In this document: positions 40,827-50,485 of the stretch, piece after piece
How the letters are laid out: every line of letters starts with the position of its first letter
How positions within the stretch are numbered: the stretch's first letter is position 1
NCBI GenBank assembly: GCA_025765615.1
Contig: JAIVFJ010000210.1
Location: 47,917-111,916, forward strand
Reading direction: 5' to 3'
DNA from: Zopfochytrium polystomum
Lineage: Eukaryota; Chytridiomycota; Chytridiomycetes; Chytridiales; Chytridiaceae
Length of the DNA stretch: 64,000 nt
Program-made: the position numbers and the translations under genes
Notes under the pieces: model-generated
What the model was told of the DNA's origin: nothing
What the model saw: only the letters and a program-made list of their open reading frames with translations
Database searches by the model: none

Positions 40827-41501
40827 ATGCGCTCCCCCATCCTCCTCCTCCTCCCCTCGGCCTCCTTTCTCGTGCTCCTCCTCCTCCTCCAACTCTCCTC
40901 CACCCTCGCTCGCCCCAGCCCCGACCCCGGCCATCTCTACCGCGCCATCAACTCCAACGAAGCCCAGACCTGGCGCACCAATGGCCTCAACGCCCAAAAC
41001 CCCGGCTCCACCCACCGCTCTCCCTCCGACCACACCGACGGCTGGACTGACTCGCAGTACATCTCCACCACCACAGACAAGAAGCGCGCCCAGCAGATCA
41101 ACAAGGACGGCGACAATGCCGGCGTTCTCAAGATAAACACGGACAAGATCCCCGGGTTTCACAACGACGGGCACGTGGATATGGTCAAGCACACGGAAGG
41201 CTCGTCGGGGCTGACAAAAACTTGGGCCAACTTTAATAAGGAGGTGCTGGTCAAGAATCACATCCCGGCCGACGCGTGCAAGCTGATTAGGCGCGACGTT
41301 GGTGACCTCTTCCGACGTGCGGCTGGATGTGCAAGAAAGAAGTCGGCGGGCTCGGGGAGCCCGAAGACGGCTGCTGGCAAGGGTGCGGCCGGCAGCACTC
41401 AATCCGCGAGGGCGGCGAAGCCGGCGGCCAAATCGACTGCGGCGGCTCCGGCGGCAAAGAAAGCGACCAAGCCGGCGAGCGGTGGTGGACGGAAAAAGTA
41501 G
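40827..41501 (+). CDS. Secreted ADP-ribosyltransferase-like protein 1 with basic tail (224 aa)
   Basis: Signal peptide MRSPILLLLPSASFLVLLLL. The domain order fits the R-S-E class of ADP-ribosyltransferases: LYRA (Arg about residue 39), DSQYISTTT (Ser about 80), FNKEVLVK (Glu about 139). In this class Arg and Ser position NAD and Glu is catalytic. The C-terminal about 70 residues are Lys/Ala/Ser-rich (AKSTAAAPAAKKATKPASGG), like a histone-type or nucleic-acid-binding tail. It shares architecture with the gene at 59489. Target unknown; a secreted protein-modifying effector or a nuclear-directed factor are both possible. Family assignment is by motif only, without search or structure; a non-catalytic relative cannot be excluded. 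Single exon. Confidence 0.6.
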   Translation: MRSPILLLLPSASFLVLLLLLQLSSTLARPSPDPGHLYRAINSNEAQTWRTNGLNAQNPGSTHRSPSDHTDGWTDSQYISTTTDKKRAQQINKDGDNAGVLKINTDKIPGFHNDGHVDMVKHTEGSSGLTKTWANFNKEVLVKNHIPADACKLIRRDVGDLFRRAAGCARKKSAGSGSPKTAAGKGAAGSTQSARAAKPAAKSTAAAPAAKKATKPASGGGRKK

Positions 41502-41579
41502 AAATAGGAGTGGTGTGGTGGCGATTCGATGGGTGAAACTTCATGCACAATTTCACAGCGAAAGTGCACACATTGTATT

Positions 41580-41630
41580 GCGTGTGTGCGTGTGTGTGTG
41601 AGTGAGTGTGTGTGTGTGTGTGTGTGTGCC
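41580..41630. repeat. (GT)n microsatellite
   Basis: GTGT/GAGT repeat just 3' of the ADP-ribosyltransferase-like gene. Nothing else is seen to 41980. Confidence 0.85.
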
Positions 41631-41989
41631 CAATAATCGAACCCTCCAGGAAGAACTAGGATCAAAAGTAGCTTATCCTCACCCGCTTTCCGCCTGATAA
41701 TTTTCTTCTCAGTTATTGCACAGACTGCAAACGAAGCCAGGCGTTTTCCATGAATTTAAGCTAGCTGGCGGGGGGAGACGCTGCTGATGCGCGACCACGA
41801 GGCGTTGTACTCTGGAACAAAGTGGGACAGGTGGCGTTTGGCGGATTCAAAACGCCAAAGGAGCTGGCGGTCGTCGGGCCATGGACGATGGAGCTGTTTG
41901 TAAAGGAGGAGGGATGATTCGAAGGCCGTCGGAGGCGGCGACGGCCGCCGAAGGGAAGGCGACGTAGGCCCGCCGCACACTCCACGCAT

Positions 41990-42329
41990 CCGTATCCGCC
42001 GCCGCTGACGTTGAAGACGGTGTCCGCTGTACCCCCACCCTACCCCTGCCCAACGACACCCCCCACACCACCCGCGTCCCGCGCGTGTACGCCGGCGCCG
42101 GCTCCTGCATTCCCACCGACCCCACCCCTCCACCCGCGCCGCCACCTCGTACTCCGCCGCCGCCGGCCGCGTTCCCGCCGGCCGCGTCCTCCGCCGCTGC
42201 AGGCGGCGCGAACTAACTCGCCGCCGACAACCCCCGCTCGCCGCCCCCGCCCGCCAACAGCGGGTACGTCGCGCGGGGGACGTGTCCGCGGTACGACGGG
42301 AAGTACGCGTGCGCCGGCGGCCAGTAGGA
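41990..42329 (+). pseudogene. Pro-rich secreted-protein 3' remnant with in-frame TAA
   Basis: One frame reads DGVRCTPTLPLPNDTPHTTR, a Pro/Ala-rich linker, AAGGAN, TAA, then SGYVARGTCPRYDGKYACAG and stop. Composition suggests the linker and small cysteine module of a secreted protein. Start and family are not found; an intron could also remove the TAA. Confidence 0.3.
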
Positions 42330-42538
42330 TTACGATACTTGCGGCTTTCCACGAGGCCGGTAGCCGTCGCCGTCGTACAGAGACGCGGTCGACGATCCGG
42401 CAAAGGTCGCGGCGACAACTTGTTGATCCAACAGCTTGACTTCTCTCTCTCGCTTATTCTCCCCAGGAACAGCCGGGCGGACAAACGCCCCGCGGACCGA
42501 TCCGCTTCCGGTGCGCCCAGGCAAAGCCGGTAGATAAA

Positions 42539-43100
42539 ATGTCGGCGGGCACCTCAAGCATCCCGAGAGGACCGAAAGAACAAACACCCGGCCCTTTCTT
42601 TCCCGTTTCATCCCACTGGCAACTCGCCAATGCGGCAACAGCCTCGAACTTAATTGTGTACGAAATTTACCCCGCAGCCAACTGTACCGGTGGGCCATCA
42701 CTTGTCTTTGCCAAGTCAGGAAGCTCTTGCTCCACCTCAACCTGCGCTCCTTCAAAGAGCGGAACAGGGTCCTTCTCGTCGACCTTCACGTCCAGTGACA
42801 TATTCGCTGTAGCTGGAACGGCGTACGGTCCCGGATCAACCTAGGTCGGCGTAGTATACTCCGTTTACCAAGATGTCGCTGCTCGCCGGATTACCCCCCG
42901 CTTTCGTCGGGGCCGACGGCGGCTGCTACTACTGGCCCGATATCGCCGATTTAGCTTCCTTGTATAGCACTTCGGCGTCGGTAAACAAAGACAATCAAGT
43001 GGTCGTCAACAATTGGAGCACCAAAACTGCTCCGGACTTGGCTTGTTGATAGCACGACGGTAACGACCACAAAGCGTCAGAACGGAACTCAGTTCACCGC
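42539..43100 (+). pseudogene. GPI-anchor-like surface protein pseudogene
   Basis: Paralogue of the gene at 34785: NLIVYEIYPAANCTGGPSLV, APSKSGTGSFSSTFTSSD, AGTAYGPGST, then TAG (where the parent has TAC) at about 42842, followed by several indels through CAAGATGTCGCTGC and GGCCGACGGCGGCTGCTAC. Clearly decayed. It sits 70 bp before the ankyrin-like gene at 43170. Confidence 0.85.
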
Positions 43101-43169
43101 AATGGGAAATGGAGAGACACAGCAAATCAATCGTCGAATCGCAACTCAGCCTCATCCTTGGCTCTTCAG

Positions 43170-44159
43170 ATGATTATCCCCTCCCACATCGCCACCGACA
43201 TCGCCGCCTACCTCAACGCTCGGGATCGGTATGACCTTGCATCCCTCTTCCGCCTAGAGTCTGTCTCAGCCTACGCATTCTTCGCTCTCGTGCGTTCAGC
43301 GTTCAAACATGCCAGCAGTTGCGGCTCCGTCGAGCTCCTGAACCGACTCGAGCGCTGTCGCCAACTGCGCCCGCAGTTGTACCCGTCTTTTGAAAGGGAG
43401 CCACATCAGGCCGTCCTGGAGGCCTGCAGATTCGGCCACGTCCACGTTCTCGAGTGGTGGAAGAACACTGGCGGCGTCAACTGGAGCGAGGTGAACGACG
43501 CGCTATCCTATGCCAGCGCCGAAGGGAACATTGCGGTGCTCGAGTGGTGGCGACAGAGCGAGTTCCCGATGAGGTGCACGACCACCATCTTGGAAGCAGC
43601 AAGCAGCAGGGGCCACGTTGCTATTTTGCAGTGGTGGCGGGAAAGCGGCGTCAAGCTGCCTGCAGAAGCGTATTGCTTGGACAGAGCCAGATGGGTTGAG
43701 GTCTTGCAGTGGTGGAAAGAAAGCGGGCTCCCTGTGACATATACAGCTCTTGCATTTAGTCGCGCGATCTTATGGGGGCAATTTGACCGCTTAGAGTGGT
43801 GGACGAAAAGCGGTTTGGAGCTCAAGTATTCAGAGTCCTACATCTGGGAAGCTAGCAGGCCAGTCCTGCTGTGGCTCAAAGAGAACAACGTCAAGCTGAT
43901 CGGCTACGGGCGGTGCTTGGTGCGAGCGAGCTCGTGCGGAGACGTTGAGACGCTCGGATTCTGGCGAGATCTTACCCCGCTACAGCACTCTGAAAAGCCC
44001 ATTGATACGGCTATTCGGTCGGGGAACGTCGCGGCGCTGCAGTGGTGGAAGGACAGCGGCTTGGAGTTCAAGTACACGAGGTCATATGTGGACAGGCTTG
44101 GACGAAAGTCTGCGGCAAGGAGGTGGTTTGAGGAAAATGGGCTTTTACAGATCGAATAA
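43170..44159 (+). CDS. Ankyrin-like WW-repeat protein 5 (329 aa)
   Basis: Single exon, ATG at 43170 (MIIPSHIATDIAAYLNARDR). The F-box-like N-terminus is more diverged (YDLASLFRLESVSAYAFFAL). Repeats include VLEWWKNTGG, ILQWWRESGVKLP, VLQWWKESGLPVTYT and ALQWWKDSGLEFKYT; the cap is GRKSAARRWFEENGLLQIE. Shorter than the 7-13 kb members by about two repeats. Its 3' end overlaps the end of the decayed minus-strand gene at 44145. A 3' fragment of a close copy lies at 37089. Confidence 0.85.
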   Translation: MIIPSHIATDIAAYLNARDRYDLASLFRLESVSAYAFFALVRSAFKHASSCGSVELLNRLERCRQLRPQLYPSFEREPHQAVLEACRFGHVHVLEWWKNTGGVNWSEVNDALSYASAEGNIAVLEWWRQSEFPMRCTTTILEAASSRGHVAILQWWRESGVKLPAEAYCLDRARWVEVLQWWKESGLPVTYTALAFSRAILWGQFDRLEWWTKSGLELKYSESYIWEASRPVLLWLKENNVKLIGYGRCLVRASSCGDVETLGFWRDLTPLQHSEKPIDTAIRSGNVAALQWWKDSGLEFKYTRSYVDRLGRKSAARRWFEENGLLQIE

Positions 44160-44752
44160 AAAAGTCACGCCCATTCCAAGTTTCGTTTTTCGTGGTGTGA
44201 TGATGATCCAGTCCCTCATCCTCCCGTCAAGTCCTGTCGAAGATGAAGATAGATCAGCGAAAATCACGACGCGCACGCTGACGTAATTGTAGTTTGTTGC
44301 GGCTCCGAAGGGACACGCCATTCCAGAAACCCGACGGTCGAGGCTGCGGTGCGTTTCGTCTTGGCAGTTCTTGAAGCATCGCGCCCACCCCTGGCCGTCA
44401 TTGTACAGAGCACCGATGCATTCCCGATCTGCACTCGTGCGTGAGCAATCTCCAAAGTCGCCAAGCGTAAGTGAGCCGTATTTTGTGTTCTCCAGGATCG
44501 GCCCGATCATGCGTCTCGCGACAGAACCACCCCTAGGGTCGTGTCCATGTGGAACCTACTCCATTGATCCGAGTCGGTATGACCGACGCCGTTCTTGCTT
44601 TCGGAGTATGCGAAACGCCAGCTGTTGGCGATATGCGATTAGTCAACGGTTATATGGGCCGCGCGCAGGCAAGACCAAAGTAAGAAGAACTCTTGCGAGA
44701 CGGCGTCGACCATTAAGCAGAGAAGCGAGATGACGGCAGAGTGGAAGTTCAT
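44145..44752 (-). pseudogene. Secreted cysteine-containing protein, decayed copy 2
   Basis: ATG 44752 with intact signal peptide (MNFHSAVISLLCLMVDAVSQ), then EFFLLWSCLRAAHITVD and TAA, then NSWRFAYSESKNGVG, and a frame break at GAGACGCATGATCGG. The rest (GSLTLGDFGDCS, RECIGALYNDGQGWARCF) is in another frame and the end differs from copy 1. At least one nonsense codon and one indel relative to 37719-38237. Convergent with, and overlapping the stop of, the gene at 43170. Confidence 0.75.
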
Positions 44753-44867
44753 TTTCGGCCTGCCAGTTTATTGATAAGTTGGATTTGGTCGACTAGCCGC
44801 CTGCCCGAGTTGTCCTCCGATGTAAAAAACATCGCCTCGAAGATTCATTTAGTTTGCATTACGCTGA

Positions 44868-45980
44868 TCAACGTGAGTATGGCAATTCACTCTCACTCAG
44901 GCCGTAATGGTCGCGCCACCACTTCTGCACTTTGTTGGACCTACGCAGAACCCCGTATTTGTCCATAAGATTGATGAAGGCTTGCCTTGCGTCTGGCTGT
45001 TGTTCTTCCCACTCCCGAAGCAGACCTGACTCAAGCCACCAGTCCAAGAATTCGACATTATTCATGCCGAAAAAGTGGGGAATGTCCCAGTCAACGTCGA
45101 GCCCGCTGTCTCTCCACCATTGCAGGCTTCTTAATTTACGGAAGAACGCAGCATCGAAAAGACTCCACTTCGTGTACTGGAGCCTTAGTCCGCTGTCCTT
45201 CCACCACTGGAGCACTGCTGTTTGGCCGTACCGACTGGCTTTGTCCATTGCCTTTTCATCGTACTTCAAGTCCAGGCCGCTGTCCATCCACCATTGCAAC
45301 ACGTTGGTGTGTCCGACGGTCGACGCCATTTGCATCGCTTTCTCATACTTGAGAGGCAGTCCGCTGTCCTTCCACCACTGTAGCACGAGAACTTGGCCGT
45401 TTCCGCTGGCTTCATCCATCGATTTCTCGTCGTATTTCATCTCGAGGCCGCTGTCCTTCCACCACTGCAGGATGTCAACCCTGCCGTTTCTTGATGCTGC
45501 TTCCACTCCTTGCGTAGTGTACGTGAGCGGAAGCCCACTGTCTCTCCACCACTGCAGCAACTGGATCCGCCCGTTCTCGCTTGCCGCGTCGATCGCATGC
45601 TCCGAGTACCGCAGCTGCAGCCCAGATTTCTTCCACCACTCGAGGAGCTCCACGGACTCGGCGCAGTCGATGGCACGCTCGGTGTGCAGTTCCCCAACGC
45701 GATCTCGCGGCAGATGGTTGGCGAGGAGGTCGAGAGCGTCATGGGATCGGACGCGGTCGAGGGATCCGTCGTGCAGCTGGAGCAAGGCTTGTGCCTGCAA
45801 CCGTGGGAGCCGAAAGAGAGTCGCGATTGTGAAGACATCACTCAGGGAAGGTGCGTAGTGGCAGATCGTGCTCGCAGCGGTGTGGGGAAGCCGAAGCAAC
45901 GAGGCGGGCGGCACGGCGGCGATGGCAGGTGGACCGCAAGCGATGGCACAGCCACCGTTCAGGGTGTCAGACTCATCCAT
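44868..45980 (-). CDS. Ankyrin-like WW-repeat protein 6 (370 aa)
   Basis: ATG at 45980 (MDESDTLNGGCAIACG). N-terminal segment LLRLPHTAASTICHYAPSLS, IATLFRLPRLQAQALLQLHD is the family's F-box-like part in diverged form. About eight regular repeats follow (LLQWWRDSGLPLTYTTQGVE, ILQWWKDSGLEMKYDEKSMD and so on), more uniform than in the other members. The C-terminus (VQKWWRDHYGLSESELPYSR) replaces the standard cap. A decayed copy of its 5' half lies at 35841-36110. Confidence 0.85.
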   Translation of the reverse strand: MDESDTLNGGCAIACGPPAIAAVPPASLLRLPHTAASTICHYAPSLSDVFTIATLFRLPRLQAQALLQLHDGSLDRVRSHDALDLLANHLPRDRVGELHTERAIDCAESVELLEWWKKSGLQLRYSEHAIDAASENGRIQLLQWWRDSGLPLTYTTQGVEAASRNGRVDILQWWKDSGLEMKYDEKSMDEASGNGQVLVLQWWKDSGLPLKYEKAMQMASTVGHTNVLQWWMDSGLDLKYDEKAMDKASRYGQTAVLQWWKDSGLRLQYTKWSLFDAAFFRKLRSLQWWRDSGLDVDWDIPHFFGMNNVEFLDWWLESGLLREWEEQQPDARQAFINLMDKYGVLRRSNKVQKWWRDHYGLSESELPYSR

Positions 45981-46785
45981 CGCAATCTTTGGAAATCTCT
46001 ATTCGCAGATCGAAATTTTGTCGATCGATCGAATACATACGTTCATTTTTCGTTTTGAAAGTAGACCGGCTTTTATTTTATGCATGCTCCTGATGGATAC
46101 ATACCCTCTATAGCTCTGCAAGCTACCCATACATGGCCATGGGCGAAAAGTCTGCTGCTTTTCAGCCGTTTTGCAGTGGTATCGATGAGTCCCAAAACTG
46201 GCCGAACTTCTGCCCGTCGCGTCCGCCGTCTATGCCTTGCCCCCCGCTGGTGGACCGCTACTGGCACTGCCCGCTCGGGCGAGAAACGGCAGAAGACCCG
46301 CTGGCTTCTTCGACGTCAAGTCGTGAGATATGAACAGCGGATGCTCGTGTTGCAATTGCTCAGTCGTACAATGGGCTGCTCATCACTGTTTAGCGCAAAA
46401 GAAATATTGTACGCTCCCCCGTTTGAAAGGGAAAGGGAGAGGTGACAAAATCGGAAGAGTAAAAAACCGGCGAAGTGAAGTTATGAGGTCAGGTGGAGCA
46501 GCGTGTCTATGCCGACTCAAACCTTGCCCTTCGTGCAGCGGGCCACTCTCCTACCGCTATCTGCACCACCAGGCAACAAAAAAGGTGCTCTTGGAGCACG
46601 TGCTTGATTTTTTACATTTTCGTGCACTGTTTGAATGGCACGTGTTGTTTGAATGAGCGTGAAAGTCAAGTTGGCGCAACAGGGATCAGAGTTGCCCTCC
46701 GCAAAACCACTACTAGCTGCGGATATCGACACTTACATTCAGTGAGTGTGAAAATCAGCCCGAGCGGCGCAACAAAAAATGCACG
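45981..46785. other. Gene-free stretch before the repeat cluster
   Basis: A 66-codon ATG frame at 46133-46333 (MAMGEKSAAFQPFCSGIDES) is Cys/Pro-rich but has no support. Nothing else is seen. Confidence 0.3.
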
Positions 46786-47606
46786 GCTAGGACTTTTTCG
46801 ACCTCATAGGATTGTTAAGAAAGTTGGCGATTCAACGAACCTTGGAGGGTACGCTGATGGGGAACGACAGTCGGAGGCACTATTGTACTATTGTCGAGTC
46901 CAGTGAAGGCGAAAGCACGTTCCAGCGAATCCACGCAGGTTGCGTGTTTTGGCTGGGACTTGTTTTCGACCTCATAGGCATCGCACGAAGAGTAGGAGAA
47001 TTGGGATCCACCAGTGAGAATCACAAGCAAATCCGAGCGGCCTGATCTGGTGTTCAGCGGCTAGGACTTGTTTTCGACCTCATAGGCAGTTCGATGAGAG
47101 GAATAGGGATGTGGGGTACTGACAAGATTGGCTGCTGCTGCCCGCTGGTTGAATGAACAACGATTCCGGGCAGATCAAGCGGTTCTCTTCGGCCGGAGCC
47201 TCAATGTCACACTAATAAAATCGGAAAACTCGGAAAGTCCGGTAAGTGACAAAAGGGAGATGAACCTCCGTGAGGGCCAAAGCAAATCCCAACAGTAGAA
47301 CCATGAGCTATCAGTCCCACAGCTAGGACTTGTTTTCGACCTCATAGGGTCGCTCTCCTGATGCGGGGTATTTGATCGCTCCAAATGAGAGAAGCAACAA
47401 AAGTCCGAGCGGCAGATCGACGGGGATCGCGGCTAGGACTTGTTTTCGACCTCATATGGTCAAGACAGAAAACAAAAAGTATGGGGGAGGAGGTGGGGGA
47501 GCGAGGGAAGGTTGCCCCAATGAAGAAGAAAGGCAAAAGTCCACCGACGGCAAGGGCTTCGCGTAACCGACGTGCCGTGGATAGGACTTGTTTTCGACCT
47601 CATAGG
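46786..47606 (+). repeat. Cluster of six dispersed 25-27 bp direct repeats
   Basis: GCTAGGACTTG...CGACCTCATAGG occurs at 46786-46810 (two bases shorter), 46953-46979, 47060-47086, 47322-47348, 47432-47458 and 47580-47606, all in the same orientation. At most a few bases differ between copies, while the 80-235 bp between copies is unrelated apart from a shared (T)CCGAGCGGC a little upstream of copies 1, 3 and 5. Start-to-start distances are 167, 107, 262, 110 and 148 bp. No open frame runs through. It is not a tandem satellite (spacers unique) and not a prokaryote-type CRISPR (spacing irregular). The conserved islands may be protein-binding sites or promoter/processing elements of small RNA genes. 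Confidence 0.85.
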
Positions 47607-48455
47607 GAAGGCGGCTCCACCGAAACGGATCATCATGATCATCGTCATCTTGCGAAAGGGTGGTACTATCGTGGAATCAAGGAAAGGAGATGGTTTGGTT
47701 TCCGCGCAACCAGGAGAGGAGGTCAACTGGTGCGCGGTGGTTGATTGGGAAGGAGAAAGATGAGTCGGGTTGAAGAGTGGGGGTTGGTTGACAAGGCGGT
47801 CGTGAGAACAGGCCTCACGCGAGAAGTGGGTGGGGAGTTGTGCTGCTGCTGATGGCGTCGAGGGGCGATCGGAAATGGTTGGGTATTTATAGTTTTATAG
47901 TCCGGTTGTCCCGTCGCACAAAGTCGAAAAATTCTCCGACCGCTGACGAAGGGGAGATTCGCGACCACCCAAAAGGGAAGGTTTTAAGAGGCAAGCAAAC
48001 AGTTGAAATGCGCCGAGACATGCAGTACCAGGCAACGCCAAGTCGTAAGTTAAAACAGCAGGTGGCGGCAAAATGACAGAAACACGCAGAAACACGCAGA
48101 AACACGCAGCCCCCAAAAACCGCCGATTGAGGCTTGCGCCCTTGGCCTGGCTGCCCGAGCAGTCGGCGAACAGATACGCGTGATGCACACCCCTATCTCG
48201 CGCTTTGGGCGACATTGTTTTCAAGGCGGAACTTCTCGTTAGCCGGCCAAGAGAATTTTCGTGGGGTCGAGCATACTAAGCGAGTGCCTGGGCTTTTTCT
48301 CTGATGGGCCTCGGACAAACACGGAGACAGACAGGCAGGACCCTGTTCCTTTGATAAAAAGGCACAAAGAGAGAAGAATCATCGAATCATTCCCCCCCCC
48401 CCCAGCGACGACGGATCCAGGGTAACGACCCCCCCTTCACTTCACCGACCCCCCA
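47607..48455. other. Promoter-side non-coding stretch
   Basis: No gene. Three tandem copies of AAACACGCAG lie near 48079-48109 and a C-run at 48391-48404 precedes the gene at 48456. Confidence 0.5.
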
Positions 48456-49433
48456 ATGACACGAACCAACGGCACCATCGAGCACGAGCTCTCCGAGGCT
48501 TCGGCCCGCGTTCAGCAGAGCCTCCTCGCAGCCGCGACAACGACGACAAAGGCGACAACGGCGAAGGCCGACTCCACTTCCGTATCGACGGTAACTGTCC
48601 ACGCACACACACACCTTAACGGCGAGTGAGGCGCGACACTAAACACACATCCCTTCACCAAACCAAAGACCCAAAAGGAAACGGAGCAAGCCCTCACACC
48701 CTCCTCCACCTCCTCCACCCCCACCGACCAGGCGCGGGCACCTTCTCCCACCGCCACCACTCAGAGCCATCTTCAGGCAAGGCTGTCCGCCGCCGGCGCC
48801 CGCGTGCAAGACAGGCTTGAGGAAGCCCTACCGCGAGTGCAAAGGAGGTTGGAGGAGCTCAGTGCCGGTCTCTTCTCGCAAGGGGCTGGGGCCGATCGTC
48901 CGGTTCCACGGTCCGACGATCAAGACGGCCACCTGCAGAGAAGGCTATCAGCCGCCGGCGCGCGCGTCCAAGAACGACTTGCAGAAGCGCTGCCGCGCGT
49001 GCAAAAATGGATGGAGGAGCTATTTTCTCAGGGAGGCTCCGCGGCCGATCCCGTCGCGAACCAGATTCAGCGATCGGACGACGATCGGGGTCGCCTGCAG
49101 CGACGGCTGTCGGCGGTCGGCGCCCGCGTGCAAGACAGGCTGGCGGAGGCCCTGCCGCGCGCGCAGGACAAGCTGCGGGACGCGGGAGTGTACCTCGAGC
49201 GGCGGCTGGTTGAGCTTGGGGTAGTTTTCCCTCCGCCGTCGTCGTCGGTTGCTTCTGGCTCTGGCGAGGTGGACGCGATCTTGGACCCCGCGAGATCCGT
49301 TGATGCTGGATGTGAGAATGGGTCTGGTTCCAAGACTCCCCACCCCAGGGCGGTGGAGGCTTCGGTGGAGCTGGAGAGCACTAGGGAGTCGGCGGAGAAC
49401 GAGCCTCTTCCCCCGTATGCTGAGCTTCCGTGA
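48456..49433 (+). CDS. Amphipathic-repeat protein with LPPY motif (299 aa)
   Basis: Exons 48456-48590 and 48669-49433 (phase 0, gtaact...aag). Not a recognised family. It has four copies of an amphipathic helical unit: a short one in exon 1 (SEASARVQQSLL) and three long ones (LSAAGARVQDRLEEALPRVQ and similar) separated by about 50-residue linkers rich in Asp/Arg/Gln. Such units resemble lipid- or membrane-binding apolipoprotein-like helices. The C-terminus is acidic and ends NEPLPPYAELP, an LPxY-type PY motif that could bind WW domains. Thr/Ser-rich low-complexity follows the first unit. Neighbours 49615 and 50486 share the low-complexity, PY and charged-helix style. No signal peptide; cytosolic. 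Confidence 0.7.
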
Positions 49434-49614
49434 ACCACAAAGGCAGAGCTTTCTTGAAATCGGACGTCAGCCTGTACATTATTTCGGGTGGAGATATCAT
49501 CTTCCCTGTTGCAGTTTTCTTTGTTCAGTAGTCACCTCCGCACCTCATAATGCAATCACATCCACCGAAGAAATTTCTTTCTTGTGCAGTCCCAATCAGA
49601 AAGACACTCCCTCA

Positions 49615-50238
49615 ATGGCTGCAACTCCGCCTCATCCGCCGGCGTACTCGTCGCCCAAGTCCCAGCCCTACGCACAGCCGCTCCCGCAGCAGCAGCAACA
49701 ACAACCGGCGATCCTCCTCGTCCCCAACACCCAGCGCCAGCTCGATCGCGACGCCCGCGCCGGCCGCCAAGCCGTCGTCGCCGGCGAAAGCGCCTACCGC
49801 CGCCTGCCCCTCCACACGGCCATCCAGCCCCACGCCCCGCCCGAGCACCTCCGCCCCAACGCATCCGCCATCAACCCGCTCGCCACCGCAAACTACCTGC
49901 GCCCCGCCCCGTCTTCGCTGCCCCCCGAGTTCCGTGCCGCCGGTGGTGGGGGACCGGCCATCCCCGCGGCCGCGATCGACCCGCGGGTGACGGCGGGGTA
50001 CTTGAGGCCGGCGCCAGGGACGACGCCGCCAGAGTTTGCGGCGCCGAGGGCCGCGGCGATCGACCCGCGGGCAACCGCGGGGTACCTGCGCCCGGCGCCC
50101 GGTGCCGTGCCGGCGGAGTTTGCGGGGTCGTTTCAGCCGGGGACGGTGTTTGTGCAGCCGTACTATGGACCGCCGCCGCCGCCGCGTCAACAGCAGGGAC
50201 TTTATGGAGAGAAGGGTGGGCCGCCGTCGTACCAGTGA
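49615..50238 (+). CDS. Pro/Gln-rich repeat protein with PPxY motifs (207 aa)
   Basis: ATG at 49615 (MAATPPHPPAYSSPKSQPYA). PPAY at residues 8-11 and PPSY at the extreme C-terminus (GGPPSYQ) are PPxY motifs, classical ligands of WW domains such as those of Rsp5/Nedd4 ubiquitin ligases. A charged segment (RQLDRDARAGRQAVV) is followed by a repeat of about 24 residues: INPLATANYLRPAPSSLPPE, IDPRVTAGYLRPAPGTTPPE, IDPRATAGYLRPAPGAVPAE. Poly-Gln and poly-Pro tracts occur. An adaptor role in ubiquitin or endosomal sorting is inference. Single exon. Confidence 0.65.
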   Translation: MAATPPHPPAYSSPKSQPYAQPLPQQQQQQPAILLVPNTQRQLDRDARAGRQAVVAGESAYRRLPLHTAIQPHAPPEHLRPNASAINPLATANYLRPAPSSLPPEFRAAGGGGPAIPAAAIDPRVTAGYLRPAPGTTPPEFAAPRAAAIDPRATAGYLRPAPGAVPAEFAGSFQPGTVFVQPYYGPPPPPRQQQGLYGEKGGPPSYQ

Positions 50239-50485
50239 GTCACCAAGTTTACCTGAAGAAGTGGAGGATAGTATTGCTTGGCGGGTGGGTCTTCCGTCTG
50301 TTGTGTTTTGTGTGGGTGGGCGTTTTCGTGGGTGGACCGCAAATCCGCGGGGTGCCGGTTGCGTCGGACCTCCGAAAGAACTTCATTGCATCTGCGATTA
50401 TAAATAAGGAACAGGGGTGTTAAAACCACCCGCCGACACCCGCCCACACTCGAAGCCTCTCCCCATTCCCTCGAACGATCGCAAA

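Noticed and set aside
41756..42484. 242-codon minus-strand frame
   Set aside because: Arg-rich translation opposite the GC-rich Pro-rich remnant; typical shadow frame.
46786..47606. CRISPR array
   Set aside because: Repeat spacing varies from 107 to 262 bp, the genome is eukaryotic and no cas-like gene is present; only dispersed direct repeats can be claimed.
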